A DNA stretch of 64,000 nt from Cristatella mucedo (Eukaryota > Bryozoa > Phylactolaemata > Cristatellidae). Below the pieces are notes generated by a model. That model was given only the letters and a program-made list of their open reading frames with translations, was not told where the DNA came from and searched no databases. Shown piece by piece: positions 34,746-46,086 of the stretch (within the stretch, counting starts at the first letter, position 1; each line of letters begins with the position of its first letter). A program made the translations under genes and the position numbers. Location: the NCBI GenBank assembly GCA_009760855.2, contig WPIO01000113.1, forward strand, positions 186,001-250,000, written 5' to 3'.

Positions 34746-36710
34746 ATACATTTTTTGCCGATTTTTACTGTGCAACCTCATAATGGCCGCCGTGCGAGAG
34801 CTGACATCCGAGAGCCGAGATGTCTGCAGTGTGGGCGGCGTCAGAAACTCGAAGTGTCAACAGGAAGTCGCCGAGCTAGAGTGGCGGCTGCTAGTCAAGA
34901 GACACTTGGAAGGAAGCGACTTGCTGCGAGCCATTCGTAGATGTTCGAGACGAGTCGGAAGTGCTTATGGAGGTTCGTCAGAGCATGTTCGTCAACTGCA
35001 GAAGTAGCAGGCACACAAGGCGGTGGCCGGAGCTGCTTGCTGTGCTGTCGTTCTCGAACTGGGTGACACAAAGCAAGATGATTAACCACGAGAAGACCAC
35101 CCTGCGGTTTGCCAACGCTTTCAATCGGCTGAGTGCTCCTACGTCAGCAGCAGCACTCAGCAGCCGAGCCGGGCCGGGCTAGGCAGTGGGTGTGCGACAA
35201 GTTGATTGCACAAAGATGACCTTGTTTACCTTGGACCGTGTTAATGAAATGGGTCAGATGCCGAGTAGCTGCGGCTGTCGGTTGATTTTATTCCGGTTTC
35301 TTTAGTCTCGTTGCCAGGGCTGGCATGCTTTGCTGGGCGGGCGGGCAGCAATGAATGAATGAGCTGCTGCTGAGCCGAGAGAGCTCAGTTTCCTCCTCCT
35401 TCTCCTCACTGGGCAAAGCACTTCCGTGGCCTGACGGCAGTGTCGATCGATGCTAAGGGGGATGCCTCCGAGAGCAACCTGCAATGCCTGCACTAGGTTT
35501 TACGAGAGGCGGCTCAATACTTGTTAAGGCAGGCACACAAGCATGACCGAGATCAGACATAACCAAGGGAGCATGACTGCGCCCATAGCGAAGGCAGAAC
35601 ATCCAGAACATCGGCTCCCTGTCTCAGTGAGCTGAAGCCGGATACTCGTCTTGTGCACTCCTCCCGATACACCCGTGCGGCTCCTGTTCCAGTGCGGTCA
35701 CCTGCTCGGAGCGAGCAAATTTTCGGCAGAGTAGGTTGCTTCCCTATAACAGTTCCAGTACTGGTGGAAATGGAGAACACAGTGTTAATCCAATAGCAGC
35801 CTGCACAGGTTCGTTCCCTTGACGAGAAGATTTGTTTCTCGAGCTGACTGCACATTTCCGATGCCGAAGGAGTTGAACTCCTTACTAGGCTTGAATAATG
35901 GCTTAATGGCGTTCCTCATCAGGGCTGACTTTGAGTATGAGAGTCTTCGACTTGACAGAGTGTGGTGGAGCAGCTGCGGTAGAAGGGGATCGAGGTTACA
36001 AAGGATGGCGATCGTGGACCACCTGGTTAGTTACAAGCCAGCATAGAGTGGCCTTGAAACAATGAGCTGCTGCAGGCAAACCATTGAGCTCTAACGCACG
36101 AGCCGGAGCCGCGACCGGCTGCCACGACTGACGAGTACCCACATGCACTCGCAAGCTTGGCTGATTACTGCAAGTGGGCTTTGGCACTTTGGGGGATGGA
36201 TAAATCCTACAGGTTTTTCGAAAAATGTGGCACGTCATGACATTGATCGTGAAGAGCAGTTGCAGGTGTCAACTAGGATCTAATAATAATAACAAGAACG
36301 CACATGATAAAGCACCCTCAGAGAACTCAATGTCTAATCTCACTGCCCTCCTTGCACGCGGATGGAGCACACTTTGCAGCCAGTTGACCCCCCCACAAGC
36401 ATATGCACACCTGCACATACGCACACGACATCCAGTCTCCGACTGCTGACTGCTGGCTTATTCTTTCCAGCCGTCCTTGGCTGCTGCCTCCTTGCTACTT
36501 ACTTCCTTGGCTGTCCTTCTGACTCAGCTATACTTCTCACTTTCTTTTTGTTGAGTGGGATGGAGTGTTTTTGCTACAGTATGAGTACCAAACGTCGCTT
36601 AGGTCTTGTATGCATTGCGGACAACTCTCTTGTAATACACACTTAGTCTTTGTTGCTTTGTGGAGTTTAAGAGGGAGATACATTGCATTCCATTGCATTA
36701 TGCACACATG

Positions 36711-36721
36711 CACTCTCTCTC

Positions 36722-36773
<52 letters not shown>

Positions 36774-36870
36774 TCTCTTTTTCTCTTTCTCTCTCTCCCT
36801 CACCCTCTCTCTCTCTCTCCCTCTCTCTTTCTCTCTCTCTCTTTCTCCCTCTCTCTCATACACTCTCTTT
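36711..36870. repeat. CT-rich tract
   Basis: (CT)n with CCCT and TTT interruptions, 140 bases upstream of the exon K acceptor. Confidence 0.95.
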
Positions 36871-37010
36871 TTACTTTACTCTCTTCCTTCTCTGCCTTCC
36901 CTCTTTCCATTCTACCTTACATTCTGTGTGTCGGCCTCAATCTTGCCATCTTTGTCACTCACCCTCTGAGGAGAATGAGCAGCAGTAGCAGTCGATCGTT
37001 GCCGCTGCAG

Positions 37011-37244
37011 GACGAGGTGCAGCGGAGGCTTGACGAAGTGATGTACCTGCGGGAGACTCTCGGCAGGACAAAGGAGCGCCTGTTCCAAGAAAAGAGACTC
37101 AACTCGGCGATTAAGCAGAAGAAGACCTTTCATCTCGAGCGTGAGACACGCGAGGCTCCGTTACCGCCGACTGGAGTGGGCAGTGGCCCGGCGGCTGCCA
37201 CTGCGGGAGCGCACCGCTGCGCTGCAGAGGATCCTTTTGCTGCG
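37011..37244 (+). CDS. FHAD1: FHAD1-like gene, exon K (conserved block)
   Basis: Exactly 78 codons, phase 0 at both ends, donor gtgagc at 37245. The first part is helical: DEVQRRLDEVMYLRETLGR and then ERLFQEKRLNSAIKQKK. This agrees with the vertebrate FHAD1 pattern [21 protein letters not shown] that directly follows the exon J block. The last 35 residues or so are Pro/Gly/Ala-rich and disordered. The upstream part of the same open frame (36660-37010) is the CT microsatellite, not protein. Confidence 0.87.
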
Positions 37245-38054
37245 GTGAGCCGCCTGACTTTGCTCTTCCATCGGATGCTGCTGCTGCTGCTGCTGCTGCA
37301 TCCGCCCTGAGACGCGACTGCCGTCCTAGTTTGATCGCCCGCACCAGCTCTTCACGTCACCGGCAGAGAATTCGAAGGGTTGGCTGCCTGCCAGACCGGG
37401 CTGCTTCACCGTGTCTGCCAGCTGCATGCAAAGTGGCTGCTTCGGTGGTAGTGCTGCAGCCTGCGGAGCCGCTCGGTTTGCATAATGCTGCCGCTTCGTC
37501 TCGTGTCGGGTCTGCTTTCAGTCCAGGCAAGATAGAGAGTGTGGGTGGCTCGGCGGCAAGCTTTTGATCTGACAGACTAACGGATGGCCCCTGACCGGGG
37601 CTGTATTAGTGCTAACCTTCTGAAGCTGGCATTGCCAAAGTTTGGTGACAGATACCTCGATGGAGGTGGCTGCTGCACGGTCTCTCAGCACAAACTTCTC
37701 TCCGGTGGCTTGCCAATGCTTGCCAGCAGGAAAGAGGGGCAGCGCTGAGAGTGTGGCACATGGCGGCCTCGGGCACTCCCGGGGCCTGGCCGTCTGAGGC
37801 TTGGTTATGCATCCAAGTAGCAAGCAAAGTCTTGAGCCCTTTGCGGTGTGGCTTCGCGATGCCCATCCGTCAGAGGCCAGCGTGGCCACGTCGGATCATT
37901 GGCTGATTGGTTCGCTGTGGAGTTGCCTGCCGTCGGTTCAGTAGAATGCTGGGGCTTGAAAGCGTAGGTAGCCCGGCTGCCGTGCCACTGAGATCACCTC
38001 TGGGGGGGGCCAGGGGTAAAGGCTGAGGCAATCGATTGCATGGCGTCTGGCTTT

Positions 38055-38100
38055 TGGTTAGTCAGCACCGCTCTACCGACTGAGCTATCGTGACAGTAGA
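38055..38100 (-). mobile_element. tRNA-like head (SINE remnant)
   Basis: The reverse complement reads cgatagctcagtcggtagag, an almost canonical tRNA A-box region. No proper anticodon stem or TTCGANTCC B box follows at the right distance, so this is a SINE or pseudo-tRNA remnant and not a tRNA gene. Confidence 0.5.
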
Positions 38101-38898
38101 TGGCTGCAGCAGGCACTCTTTGGGATAAGAGCTGCTCGGTCCCAGAAAACCAGAGGCCGTGAGCGCATGTGAAGAGCCCGTGACACGCCAGGAAGCGGCC
38201 TGGCGTAGACGCTCCGAGGTGGCTCGATAGTAAGCCTGTGCTCGTGCTCTTAGGGGTGTGCTCGGGCATGCTCGCTCGCATGCAAACCTTATGACGTAAT
38301 GGATCGGCAGAATTCTGTAGCGCGAAGCCGCTTCACCCTCCCTTTGACACTGTGAGGGCTGCGTGGACGCTCGGCCACTAGATGGAGGAGTATTATCAAA
38401 GCTGGAAAGCAAAGGAGTAGCGGGAGTAGGTCTGAGCTTCCATCATTAGACTGCTGCAGCTCTCGGCACTGTCTTGTATGTGTGTTGTGTGTGTGTTTTT
38501 GTTGTCGTTCGTTATAATCTCGTGATTGATTGCTCACAGTTTTCACCTAGTTCTTAGCCAGTTGCCGTCTGCTGTCTCTTTCGGTGCCGACTTTTGGCTG
38601 CCGCCAATGAGCCGCAGATGACCGGCCGGTCCAGATTTGCTGAGCTGCTCGTGACAAAGTAAACGTCGTGCCGGCGCCGTCTTCAGCGGCAGCTAGGAGC
38701 CTGTTGCGCCGACCGAACGTGCCCTCCGACAGTGAATGCGTGAGCGGTCCGGCACGGCATGCACCAGCCGCTCTTCTGGTTCGCGATCTAGTTTTGAGGT
38801 GCCTCTGGGTCTTCGTGTCGTGGTTGCGTGACCTCGCGAGACAGCACTGCTTTTGCTGCCTCCTTTCCTCTGCTCACCAATGCACTGCTTGCGCTTGG

Positions 38899-38986
38899 AA
38901 CACACACACACACACACAGAGGAGAGAGACAGAGACAGATAGAGTGAGCGAGAGAGGACAGAGACACAGAGAGGGAGGGAGTGACT

Positions 38987-39054
<68 letters not shown>

Positions 39055-39188
39055 AAAAGATTGAGAGAGGGAGGGAGAGACTGACAGACAGACATGGAGA
39101 CAGACAGAGACAGAGCAAGAGAGAGCAGATCGACTGCAAGAGAGTGAGAGAGAGAGATGGAGATAGAGAGATAGATAGAGAGAGAGAG

Positions 39189-39272
<84 letters not shown>
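38899..39272. repeat. Long GA-rich tract
   Basis: A short CA run, then (GA)n with ACAG and GATA interruptions. The last 75 bases are pure GA. Confidence 0.96.
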
Positions 39273-39273
<1 letters not shown>

Positions 39274-39837
39274 AGGTTGTTGATACAGCCATCGGTGCAC
39301 CATCACCACTGTCACGGCCAGTAAAAGGAGAGGTGCTTCTCGACTGTTTGCTGCTCTCACGGCAGCTCTCGGCAGCTCATGGCTGCTCTCTGACTGTAGT
39401 GAGCGTTCGGCCTAAAGCTTCGGCTGCTGTCGTGCCGCAGGCACAGCCGCAGCAGGATCGGGTAGATTGGAGGCAGGCATGAGTGGCTTCATCCAGATAT
39501 CCAGCATGCCTCACTGCTTGGGCTGCCAACCGAACCGTGAGCGACGCCTACGGTTCACTGCCCAAGCCGTCCACGTGATGCTGGGAATGCTGCAGCATCA
39601 GCAGCAGCTGTGTGGGTGGCTGGGTAGGTAGGCTGGTACAGTCAGCTATAAGAATATGCTCGGGCCCGGCAAATGGGCATTCTTACATATTCGGAGTATT
39701 CCCATATGCTGAGAGAGACTAGTCCTGCAAAAAAAATATCCGGGACGCAGAATTGATATCCTTATAAGCAGAGTATTCCTATGTCCGATATTCTTATATT
39801 TGGGCTGGTGGAGTTGACTGCAGCTGGTTCAGCCGTG

Positions 39838-39928
39838 GCTGGCTATCTGGCTGGCTATCTGGCTGGCTATCTGGCTATCTGGCTGGCTATCTGGCTGGCT
39901 ATCTGGCTATCTGGCTGGCTGGCTGGCC
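39838..39928. repeat. 12-base tandem repeat ggctatctggct
   Basis: About seven units with 8-base partial units (ggctatct) interspersed. Confidence 0.93.
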
Positions 39929-40151
39929 TCTGTGGTCGGTTTGATAGTGAAATACCTAACAGCTGAAACCTGCCATGCATACCGGGATGGGAAGATCACC
40001 TACATAATAGTTTTGAAGTGCTGGCTGTAGGCCTACCTGCGGTCATCAATACCGGTGCCAACTGCAGTCTGCTGATTCTGGGAAGAGCTGAATCCTTCAT
40101 TGCATTCGGTCCGAGCCGTTGCTTTCCACCCCCCCCCCCCTCCAACTGCAG

Positions 40152-40274
40152 GCCTCTATCTGGAGCACCTATCAGCCTCCGCTGCTCCGGCTGCTACTTG
40201 CTAGCGGTGCCAAGCGCCCCCAGCAGCTCGTGTCGGAGCCGGGAGCCGTGCCGCAGCTGGAGCAGAGAACGAAG
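40152..40274 (+). CDS. Candidate internal exon of the FHAD1-like gene
   Basis: A 123-base open block of 41 codons behind a poly-C/pyrimidine tract ending ccaactgcag, with donor gtgacc at 40275. Phase 0 at both ends fits exon K before it and exon 57408 after it. It reads ASIWSTYQPPLLRLLLASG, then KRPQQLVSEPGAVPQLEQR and a final Thr-Lys. It is less helical than its neighbours and I do not recognise it, so homology is not claimed. Its GC-rich codons, both splice signals and the phase match are the support. It could be an alternatively used cassette exon. Confidence 0.55.
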
Positions 40275-40689
40275 GTGACCGATGGCTTCCGATGGGAACT
40301 GCAGCTGCCCGGGCAATGCAGCACTTGGAAGAACCAAGCGAATGCCGAAACTGGCGATTCGATCGGCTGCTTCTGACCTTTGCCTTCCTTCTCTTCTTGT
40401 GTGCTCTGCTCTGACTTCGGTGCTCACGTGGCCGCACTCGTGCAGGCTTGCCGGTCGAGCGGCCCCCGAGCTGCGATCACCGACACTCTCCTCGGCCCAC
40501 CCCCACCCCCACCCATGAAGACGGCAATGACAACGATCGAAGCGCCTGAACGTTACATGGCGGGGAAGCTGCAGTGTGATGGTCTAGCATGGCGGCCAGG
40601 CAGGCTTATTTTCATGTGCCGTGGAACAAGTGCTGAAAAGTGTGAGAAGAAGGGCTCGGCCTCGCCCTCGCCTGCTATGAATTGTAGAG

Positions 40690-41512
40690 GTAATATAGAG
40701 AGACGGAGAGATGGAGAGAGAGAGAGAGTTTGAAGTAGGGAATGGGAGAGAGGCAGAGACTGACAGAAAGACAGAGTGATGGAGAGAGAGAGAGAGTTTG
40801 AAGTAGGGAATGGGAGAGAGGCAGAGACTGACAGAAAGACAGAGTGATGGAGAGAGAGAGAGTTTGAAGTTTGATGGTAGGAGTGCAATGGAGAGAAGGC
40901 AGAGACTGACAGACAGAGAGAGTGAGTAGGGAGAGAGAGAGAGAGAGTTTGAGAGAGAGAGTTTGGTAGGGAATGGGAGAGAGGCAGAGACTGACAGAAA
41001 GACAGAGTGATGGAGAGAGAGAGAGAGAGTTTGAAGTAGGGAATGGGAGAGAGGCAGAGACTGACAGAAAGACAGTGATGGAGAGAGAGAGAGAGAGTTT
41101 GAAGTAGGGAATGGGAGAGAGGCAGAGACTGACAGAAAGACAGAGAGAGAAGAGAGAGAGTTTTTGAAGTACAGGAGATAGAGAGAGGCAGGACTGACAG
41201 AGAGAGAGTTTGAGAGAGAGAGAGTTTGAAGTAGGGAATGGGAGAGAGGCAGAGACTGACAGAAAGACAGAGAGATGGAGAGAGAGAGAGTTTGAAGTAG
41301 GGAATGGGAGAGAGGCAGAGACTGACAGAAAGACAGAGTGATGGAGAGAGAGAGAGAGAGTTTGAAGTAGGGAATGGGAGAGAGGCAGAGACTGACAGAA
41401 AGACAGAGAGATGGAGAGAGAGAGAGAGTTTGAAGTAGGGAATGGGAGAGAGGCAGAGACTGACAGAAAGACAGAGAGATGGAGAGAGAGAGAGAGAGAG
41501 TTTGTGTGAGCG
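40690..41512. repeat. Minisatellite, unit about 68 bases, about 11 copies
   Basis: Each unit has a GA block, then gtttgaagtagggaatggga, then ggcagagactgacagaaaga and cagagtgatgg. Copies begin near 40729, 40797, 40862, 40963, 41031, 41098, 41162, 41226, 41291, 41361 and 41430. The copies at 40862 and 41162 are variant. Long minus-strand open frames (over 300 codons) result from the repeat and are not genes. Confidence 0.93.
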
Positions 41513-42389
41513 AGGTAGGGAAAGCAAGGGAGGATAGAGACAGACAGATTTAGATAGAAAGACATAGAGACAGAGAGGCACGGTAGTGTGGAGAGAGGAT
41601 GGGCAGCGTGAGAGGAAAGCTGCTGTGAGAGAGCAAAAGTAGACAGAGGGATCATTCAGTGACTGCCATATGTAGGCAGCTAAGCCCGCCCCAACCCAGT
41701 AGGTTTAGCGATTCGACGACGCCTGCTAAAGTAAAAGCATGTGCAAAGCTGCCACGCCCACGCGAGACGATGGCTGTGCTTTTTTCAGCACAGTAATGTG
41801 GCTGATGTTGGGCTAAGAACGTTTGCTTCCACTGTCTGCAGCTGAAGCACCCGTAGGCCAGACAAATCAGCTGTCCCTGCTGGACTGTCTGCCTTCCCAT
41901 TTTTCATTTCGCCAGCAATGCAAGGTAGGAGTTTATCTCCCTCTTTGTTTATTGCTTGTGATCAAGTCTCGGGTGAAATGATCGACACTAATTAATGTCA
42001 TCGTGCTTCAGGAAAACATTCAGCAGCCTTCGGTGCACCACTTACCAGAGCTTAAAAGTGTCTCATCGCCGACTTCTACCCGACCTCACCCACACTCCGG
42101 GTATCTGCTCGGCCGGACGTTCTGTCAATTATGCTGAGCAGGCCGATAGCAGGGACCGCCAGCTCTCTCGTGCTTCTGTCTTCCTCGGCTGCCAATTGTC
42201 CCGGTAACTGACACTCTTCCTCTTTTGACCAAGTCTGGCAGAGGCCGGGCTAATTGGCTGACTCGTTTAGCAAGTGTCCCGGGCACGAGCACCGGTGCAC
42301 AAGTGCCGGTGCACAAGAGCTTTACACTCCTCTGCTGTTCTCGGCTGAAACTGCCGCTCATCCTTCTACTGCTGTTTGCTCGTTTGCAG

Positions 42390-42497
42390 TTGAAAGGAAA
42401 AGATAGCGAGCATCTGGCGCCTGACGAACTGCAGCCAGCATCCGATCCGAACGAGCTCGATGCTGCTTTGTCTGCCTGTTCTGCCTCTTCCGGCTAG
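42390..42497 (+). CDS. Candidate alternative last exon
   Basis: Follows a strong pyrimidine-rich acceptor (tactgctgtttgctcgtttgcag) and reads 35 codons in phase 0 to a TAG stop: LKGKDSEHLAPDELQPASD, then PNELDAALSACSASSG. It could be spliced from exon 40152-40274 or directly from exon K, both of which end in phase 0, giving a shorter protein. No AATAAA follows closely; the next 140 bases are a (CT)n tract. I do not recognise the sequence. Support is the splice signal, phase and a sensible acidic composition only. Confidence 0.4.
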   Translation: MKGKDSEHLAPDELQPASDPNELDAALSACSASSG

Positions 42498-42540
42498 CTT
42501 TCCCGTTGAGCCGCTAGTCTACTCGTGCGAAAGCACGCTC

Positions 42541-42563
42541 GGTCTCTCTCTCTCTCTCTCTCA

Positions 42564-42636
<73 letters not shown>
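42541..42636. repeat. (CT)n microsatellite
   Basis: Directly follows the candidate last exon at 42390-42497. One interruption (cagctt). Confidence 0.97.
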
Positions 42637-42640
<4 letters not shown>

Positions 42641-43249
42641 CTCTCTGACGAATGCAGTAGGCATTAGCAAACGTTTACATTTAGTCGCTCACTTACCAGC
42701 CACTTCTTCTCAGAGCTGGCAGTGCAAATAGTTAGGTCCCTCGCCCTTGTCCTCTCGAGCTTCCTTCGCCATCGGCGGCCGGTTTACCATGAGTAGTCGT
42801 CATCACTCAGGCGTCTTGCTTCTATTCTATTCTTCTATCTATTCTATCATCTAACTCTCAACTCTCCCTGCATGCCTAGAAAAAGATCAAGTTCTCTGAG
42901 AGTGCTATACAAGTGTATTATTACTATTGTTATTGAAATGTAATGTGCCAATGTACGGCAGCCGCCAGCCTCGCTGGGCGCTGCACAGTGCATCCCACGG
43001 GAACTCTCTTGAGCAAATCACCGGTGCAGCATCCAACGCACTTTTGCCTACCTGAGATTCCTGCCCTCCCCCCCCCGTGTCTGTCAGCAGCTCACAACTT
43101 GTTGCCGTCAGCAGCAGCGAGCTGGCTGCATGACTGCATTTGTTTAGTGCCTTTAGAGAACTAAATCTTTTTCTTGGCACTTTGTACATATGTGCTGCGA
43201 AGGGAGCATGACCATGTGGTCGTTGGGTAACATGCATAAACAATAGTAG

Positions 43250-43400
43250 CCGATTTAGCAGCCTCATTTGTTATTGTGGGGGGGAGAGCCTTTAACAGCC
43301 ATCATCCCACCACCCCTCCCCTGACAGCTGGCAATAAAAGATCGCCCACTGCAGATTTGAACCCACGACCTTAGTCGTGAAGATCATGCACAATATTGTG
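43250..43400 (-). mobile_element. SINE-A copy
   Basis: Reversed body (gatttagcagcctcatttg) with a G-rich insertion, and B box tttgaacccacgaccttag. Confidence 0.7.
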
Positions 43401-43501
43401 TGAGGTAATGTGCTCCTTGTCAGATTCACATAAGCACACACAGGACAAATCACAGGAACCCAGCATATGTTGAATCGTTGTGTTTATTTATATGTTTTTG
43501 C

Positions 43502-43502
<1 letters not shown>

Positions 43503-43576
<74 letters not shown>

Positions 43577-43650
43577 TGTGTGCATATGTGTTGTGTCTGT
43601 GTGCGTGTGTTGTGTCTGTGTATGTGTGTGTCCGTGTGCATGTGTGTGTC
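43503..43650. repeat. (TG)n compound microsatellite
   Basis: Pure TG to about 43574, then TGTC/GCAT-interrupted. Confidence 0.96.
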
Positions 43651-43667
43651 ATTAAACTGCTGACAAG

Positions 43668-43797
43668 TAGCTGGTTTGGTCTAGCGGTTAAGGTGCTCGC
43701 CCCGACCAAGGTCTGACTGAGGTCGTGGGCTCGAGCCCTGAGGCATATGTGAAGCGCCTGAATAGAGATTAAGTTCTCTTGGGGAGCTATATAAATG

Positions 43798-43800
<3 letters not shown>
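43668..43800 (+). mobile_element. SINE-B reference copy
   Basis: The tRNA-like head ggtttggtctagcggttaag (A box) and ggtcgtgggctcgagccctg (B box) is followed by gaagcgcctgaatagagatt and aagttctcttggggagctat, a tail close to the LINE 3' end, and then a long (AT)n tract. Confidence 0.85.

Positions 43801-43865
<65 letters not shown>
43799..43865. repeat. (AT)n microsatellite at a SINE-B tail
   Basis: About 32 AT units continuing the attatat end of the SINE. Confidence 0.97.
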
Positions 43866-43868
<3 letters not shown>

Positions 43869-45133
43869 GTAAGTATATGTGCCCCTCTTTATGGTCAAGG
43901 GTAATATCAATGGGCAGCCCCATACACATTCGTTCACTCAGTGATCCAGCATGTCATTAAGATCAGGATCTCACCTAGTGATTCATCGTAGTGCTGATAG
44001 CCTGTGTGGGAGCCCTAGAAAGAGGGAACACTACTGCATCGATCCTACAAGCAGCAGCAGGACGGCCTGAGAAATACGACATAGCTGAGAAGAGAAGGGC
44101 GTGGTCGCATGTTTCACACTTTTAATGGTAATCACCAGGGCAGTCATCGCTTCTCTATTACAACGATAGTGTGTGCTTGGTTTAACCGTCAGCCTGAATT
44201 GCATTGGTCTGGAATACCCGCTCTCAGAGAATATCACGACAGAACTAGAACGAATTATAAAGAAGAAAAATGAACGTGCCTGCCAGTCATTTAGTGTTGG
44301 TTAAGCCTGGTTGGTGGCGGGTGGGGGTGGCTGCCACCCCTGGCCTGGTAAGTGGGAACCAAGTATGACACCCGGTCAGACGGCCGGCCCCTTGCTGCTT
44401 GCTTCTTGGTGTTTGGTGCAGGCTTCACGACACCTGCAGGCACTGGGGGGACTTCCCCAAAACCCCTTTACAGGGGGTTCCACGCCCAGACCCCGTGCCA
44501 CATCGGGGCTCCAATCCTGGCTTTGCCTCTGTTATAGACTAGTCAATTCAGTGCCATGCAGGTAGAGGATCGATGCCATCAGACTGGCTGAGATTCTAAT
44601 TAAGCGCTGGATGGACGATGTTGTGTCCTCAGTAGTCAATAACTTTTTAGTTTTGAGCGTGAGATTAGTCTAACGTTGCTCTTGACATTCAGCCGAGCTG
44701 CTGGTCAATTTAATGTACTATTGGCTTGTTCTCTTATAAATATGTTGGCAATGTATCCGTCACAGTTTGAATTGAGTCTTGGTCATCAGCTCGCTTTTTA
44801 TTACGGTGCGTGCCAGTGAATTCTCTCGTAGTATTGAAAAAGTCAAATGTCCTATTGGACAGCCTATTGGGATGGAGATTCCCCGGTAATTGCTGATCAT
44901 TCCAGCGTGATTGCATGTTTTCCAATCTTTGGTATTTCGGCAAAGGTCCAGGTCCTACTTCCGTATTTCAGTAAAGGTCTGGGTCCTATTTGTGCTGAGC
45001 CAGTCCAGATGCTTCTTCGTGGCTCATTTTAGATCAGGGTCCGAAATGTGTTCCCAGTCCCACAGGGAAAATTGGCGGTTTAACTGTGCTTGGCTTCGAT
45101 CTGGTTACAGAGCCCAGCTACCTGGGCACTCAC

Positions 45134-45255
45134 CTGTGCACCCATGCATGCAGACCAACTAGGCGTCGAGAGGACAGGACTGTGTGGTGTCACCCTGTGC
45201 ACCCATGCATGCAGACCAACTAGGCGTCGAGAGGACAGGACTGTGTGGTGTCACC
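45134..45255. repeat. Perfect 61-base tandem duplication
   Basis: Copies 45134-45194 and 45195-45255 appear identical (ctgtgcacccatgcatgcag...), so the duplication is recent. Confidence 0.93.
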
Positions 45256-45427
45256 CTAGTGTGCGCCAGCCACATGAACTTCCACGGCCGGCAATGCATG
45301 GATGGCAAAGGACTTATTGTGTATCAGGTACTAAAGATAAAGATAAAGCTCGTGGCCAAATTTTGAGAGCTCGAAATCGGTCATTAGTTTGTTAACGAGG
45401 CTCCTGCGTCTCTTTCTGAATATAGAA

Positions 45428-46086
45428 CTGCTGTTGCTACTGCTGCTACTGCTGTTGCTGCTGCTGTTGCTACTGCTGTTGCTGCTGCTGTTGCTACTGC
45501 TGTTGCTGCTGCTGCTGCTGTTGCTACTGCTGTTGCCTTCTGCTCCTTCTGTTGCTACTGCTGCTGCTGCTGTTGCTACTGCTGCTACTGCTGTTGCTAC
45601 TGCTGCTGCTACTGCTGTTGCTACTGCTGCTACTGCTCCTGCTACTGCTGTTCCTACTGCTGTGGCCTTCTGCTCCTTCTGTTGCTACTGCTGCTGCTGC
45701 TGTTGCTACTGCTGCTACTGCTGCTGTTGCTACTACTACTGCTGCTACTGCTGCTGCTGCTGCTGTTGCTGCTGCTGTTGCTACTGCTGTTGCTGCTGCT
45801 GTTGCTACTGCTGTTGCTGCTGCTGCTGCTGTTGCTACTGCTGTTGCCTTCTGCTCCTTCTGTTGCTACTGCTGCTGCTGCTGTTGCTACTGCTGCTACT
45901 GCTGTTGCTACTGCTGCTGCTACTGCTGTTGCTACTGCTGCTACTGCTCCTGCTACTGCTGTTCCTACTGCTGTGGCCTTCTGCTCCTTCTGTTGCTACT
46001 GCTGCTGCTGCTGTTGCTACTGCTGCTACTGCTGCTGTTGCTACTACTACTGCTGCTACTGCTGCTGCTGCTGCTGCTGCTGTTGC
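45428..46086. repeat. CTG/TTG/CTA trinucleotide array with higher-order duplication
   Basis: About 660 bases of ctg, ttg, cta and occasional cct triplets. The landmark gccttctgctccttctg occurs at about 45535, 45667, 45846 and 45976, so a block of about 310 bases is duplicated. Open in all three forward frames (poly-Leu, poly-Cys/Tyr and poly-Ala/Thr/Val), as expected for such a repeat. Confidence 0.95.

Larger units (their letters stand above)
34455..37010 (+). other. Intron J-K and its contents
   Basis: About 2.5 kb. It carries a SINE-B (34619-34745), an open stretch of unclear status at about 34783-35007 (MAAVREL start, no matching splice sites), a LINE tail in minus orientation (36280-36335) and a long CT-rich tract (36711-36870). 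I see nothing nameable in 35010-36270. The acceptor is cgatcgttgccgctgcag, ending at 37010. Confidence 0.65.
37245..40151 (+). other. Intron after exon K and its contents
   Basis: About 2.9 kb if exon 40152-40274 is real. It holds a short CTG run at 37276-37301, a tRNA-like head on the minus strand (38055-38100), a long GA-rich tract with ACAG interruptions (38899-39272) and a 12-base tandem repeat (39838-39928). The acceptor lies behind an unbroken poly-C run (40130-40140). I recognise nothing in 37310-38050 or 38100-38890. Confidence 0.62.

Noticed and set aside
34783-35007. Plus-strand frame beginning MAAVREL as an extra exon of the gene
   Set aside because: The protein is continuous from exon J to exon K without it, in line with the family, and no phase-matching splice sites bound it.
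40553-41655. Minus-strand open frames of more than 300 codons (Ser/Leu-rich)
   Set aside because: They coincide exactly with the 68-base GA minisatellite; repeated units without stops give long frames automatically.
41916-41924. Nine-base microexon (caatgcaag) between a pyrimidine-rich acceptor and gtagga
   Set aside because: In phase, but such a short match is expected by chance; no protein-level support.
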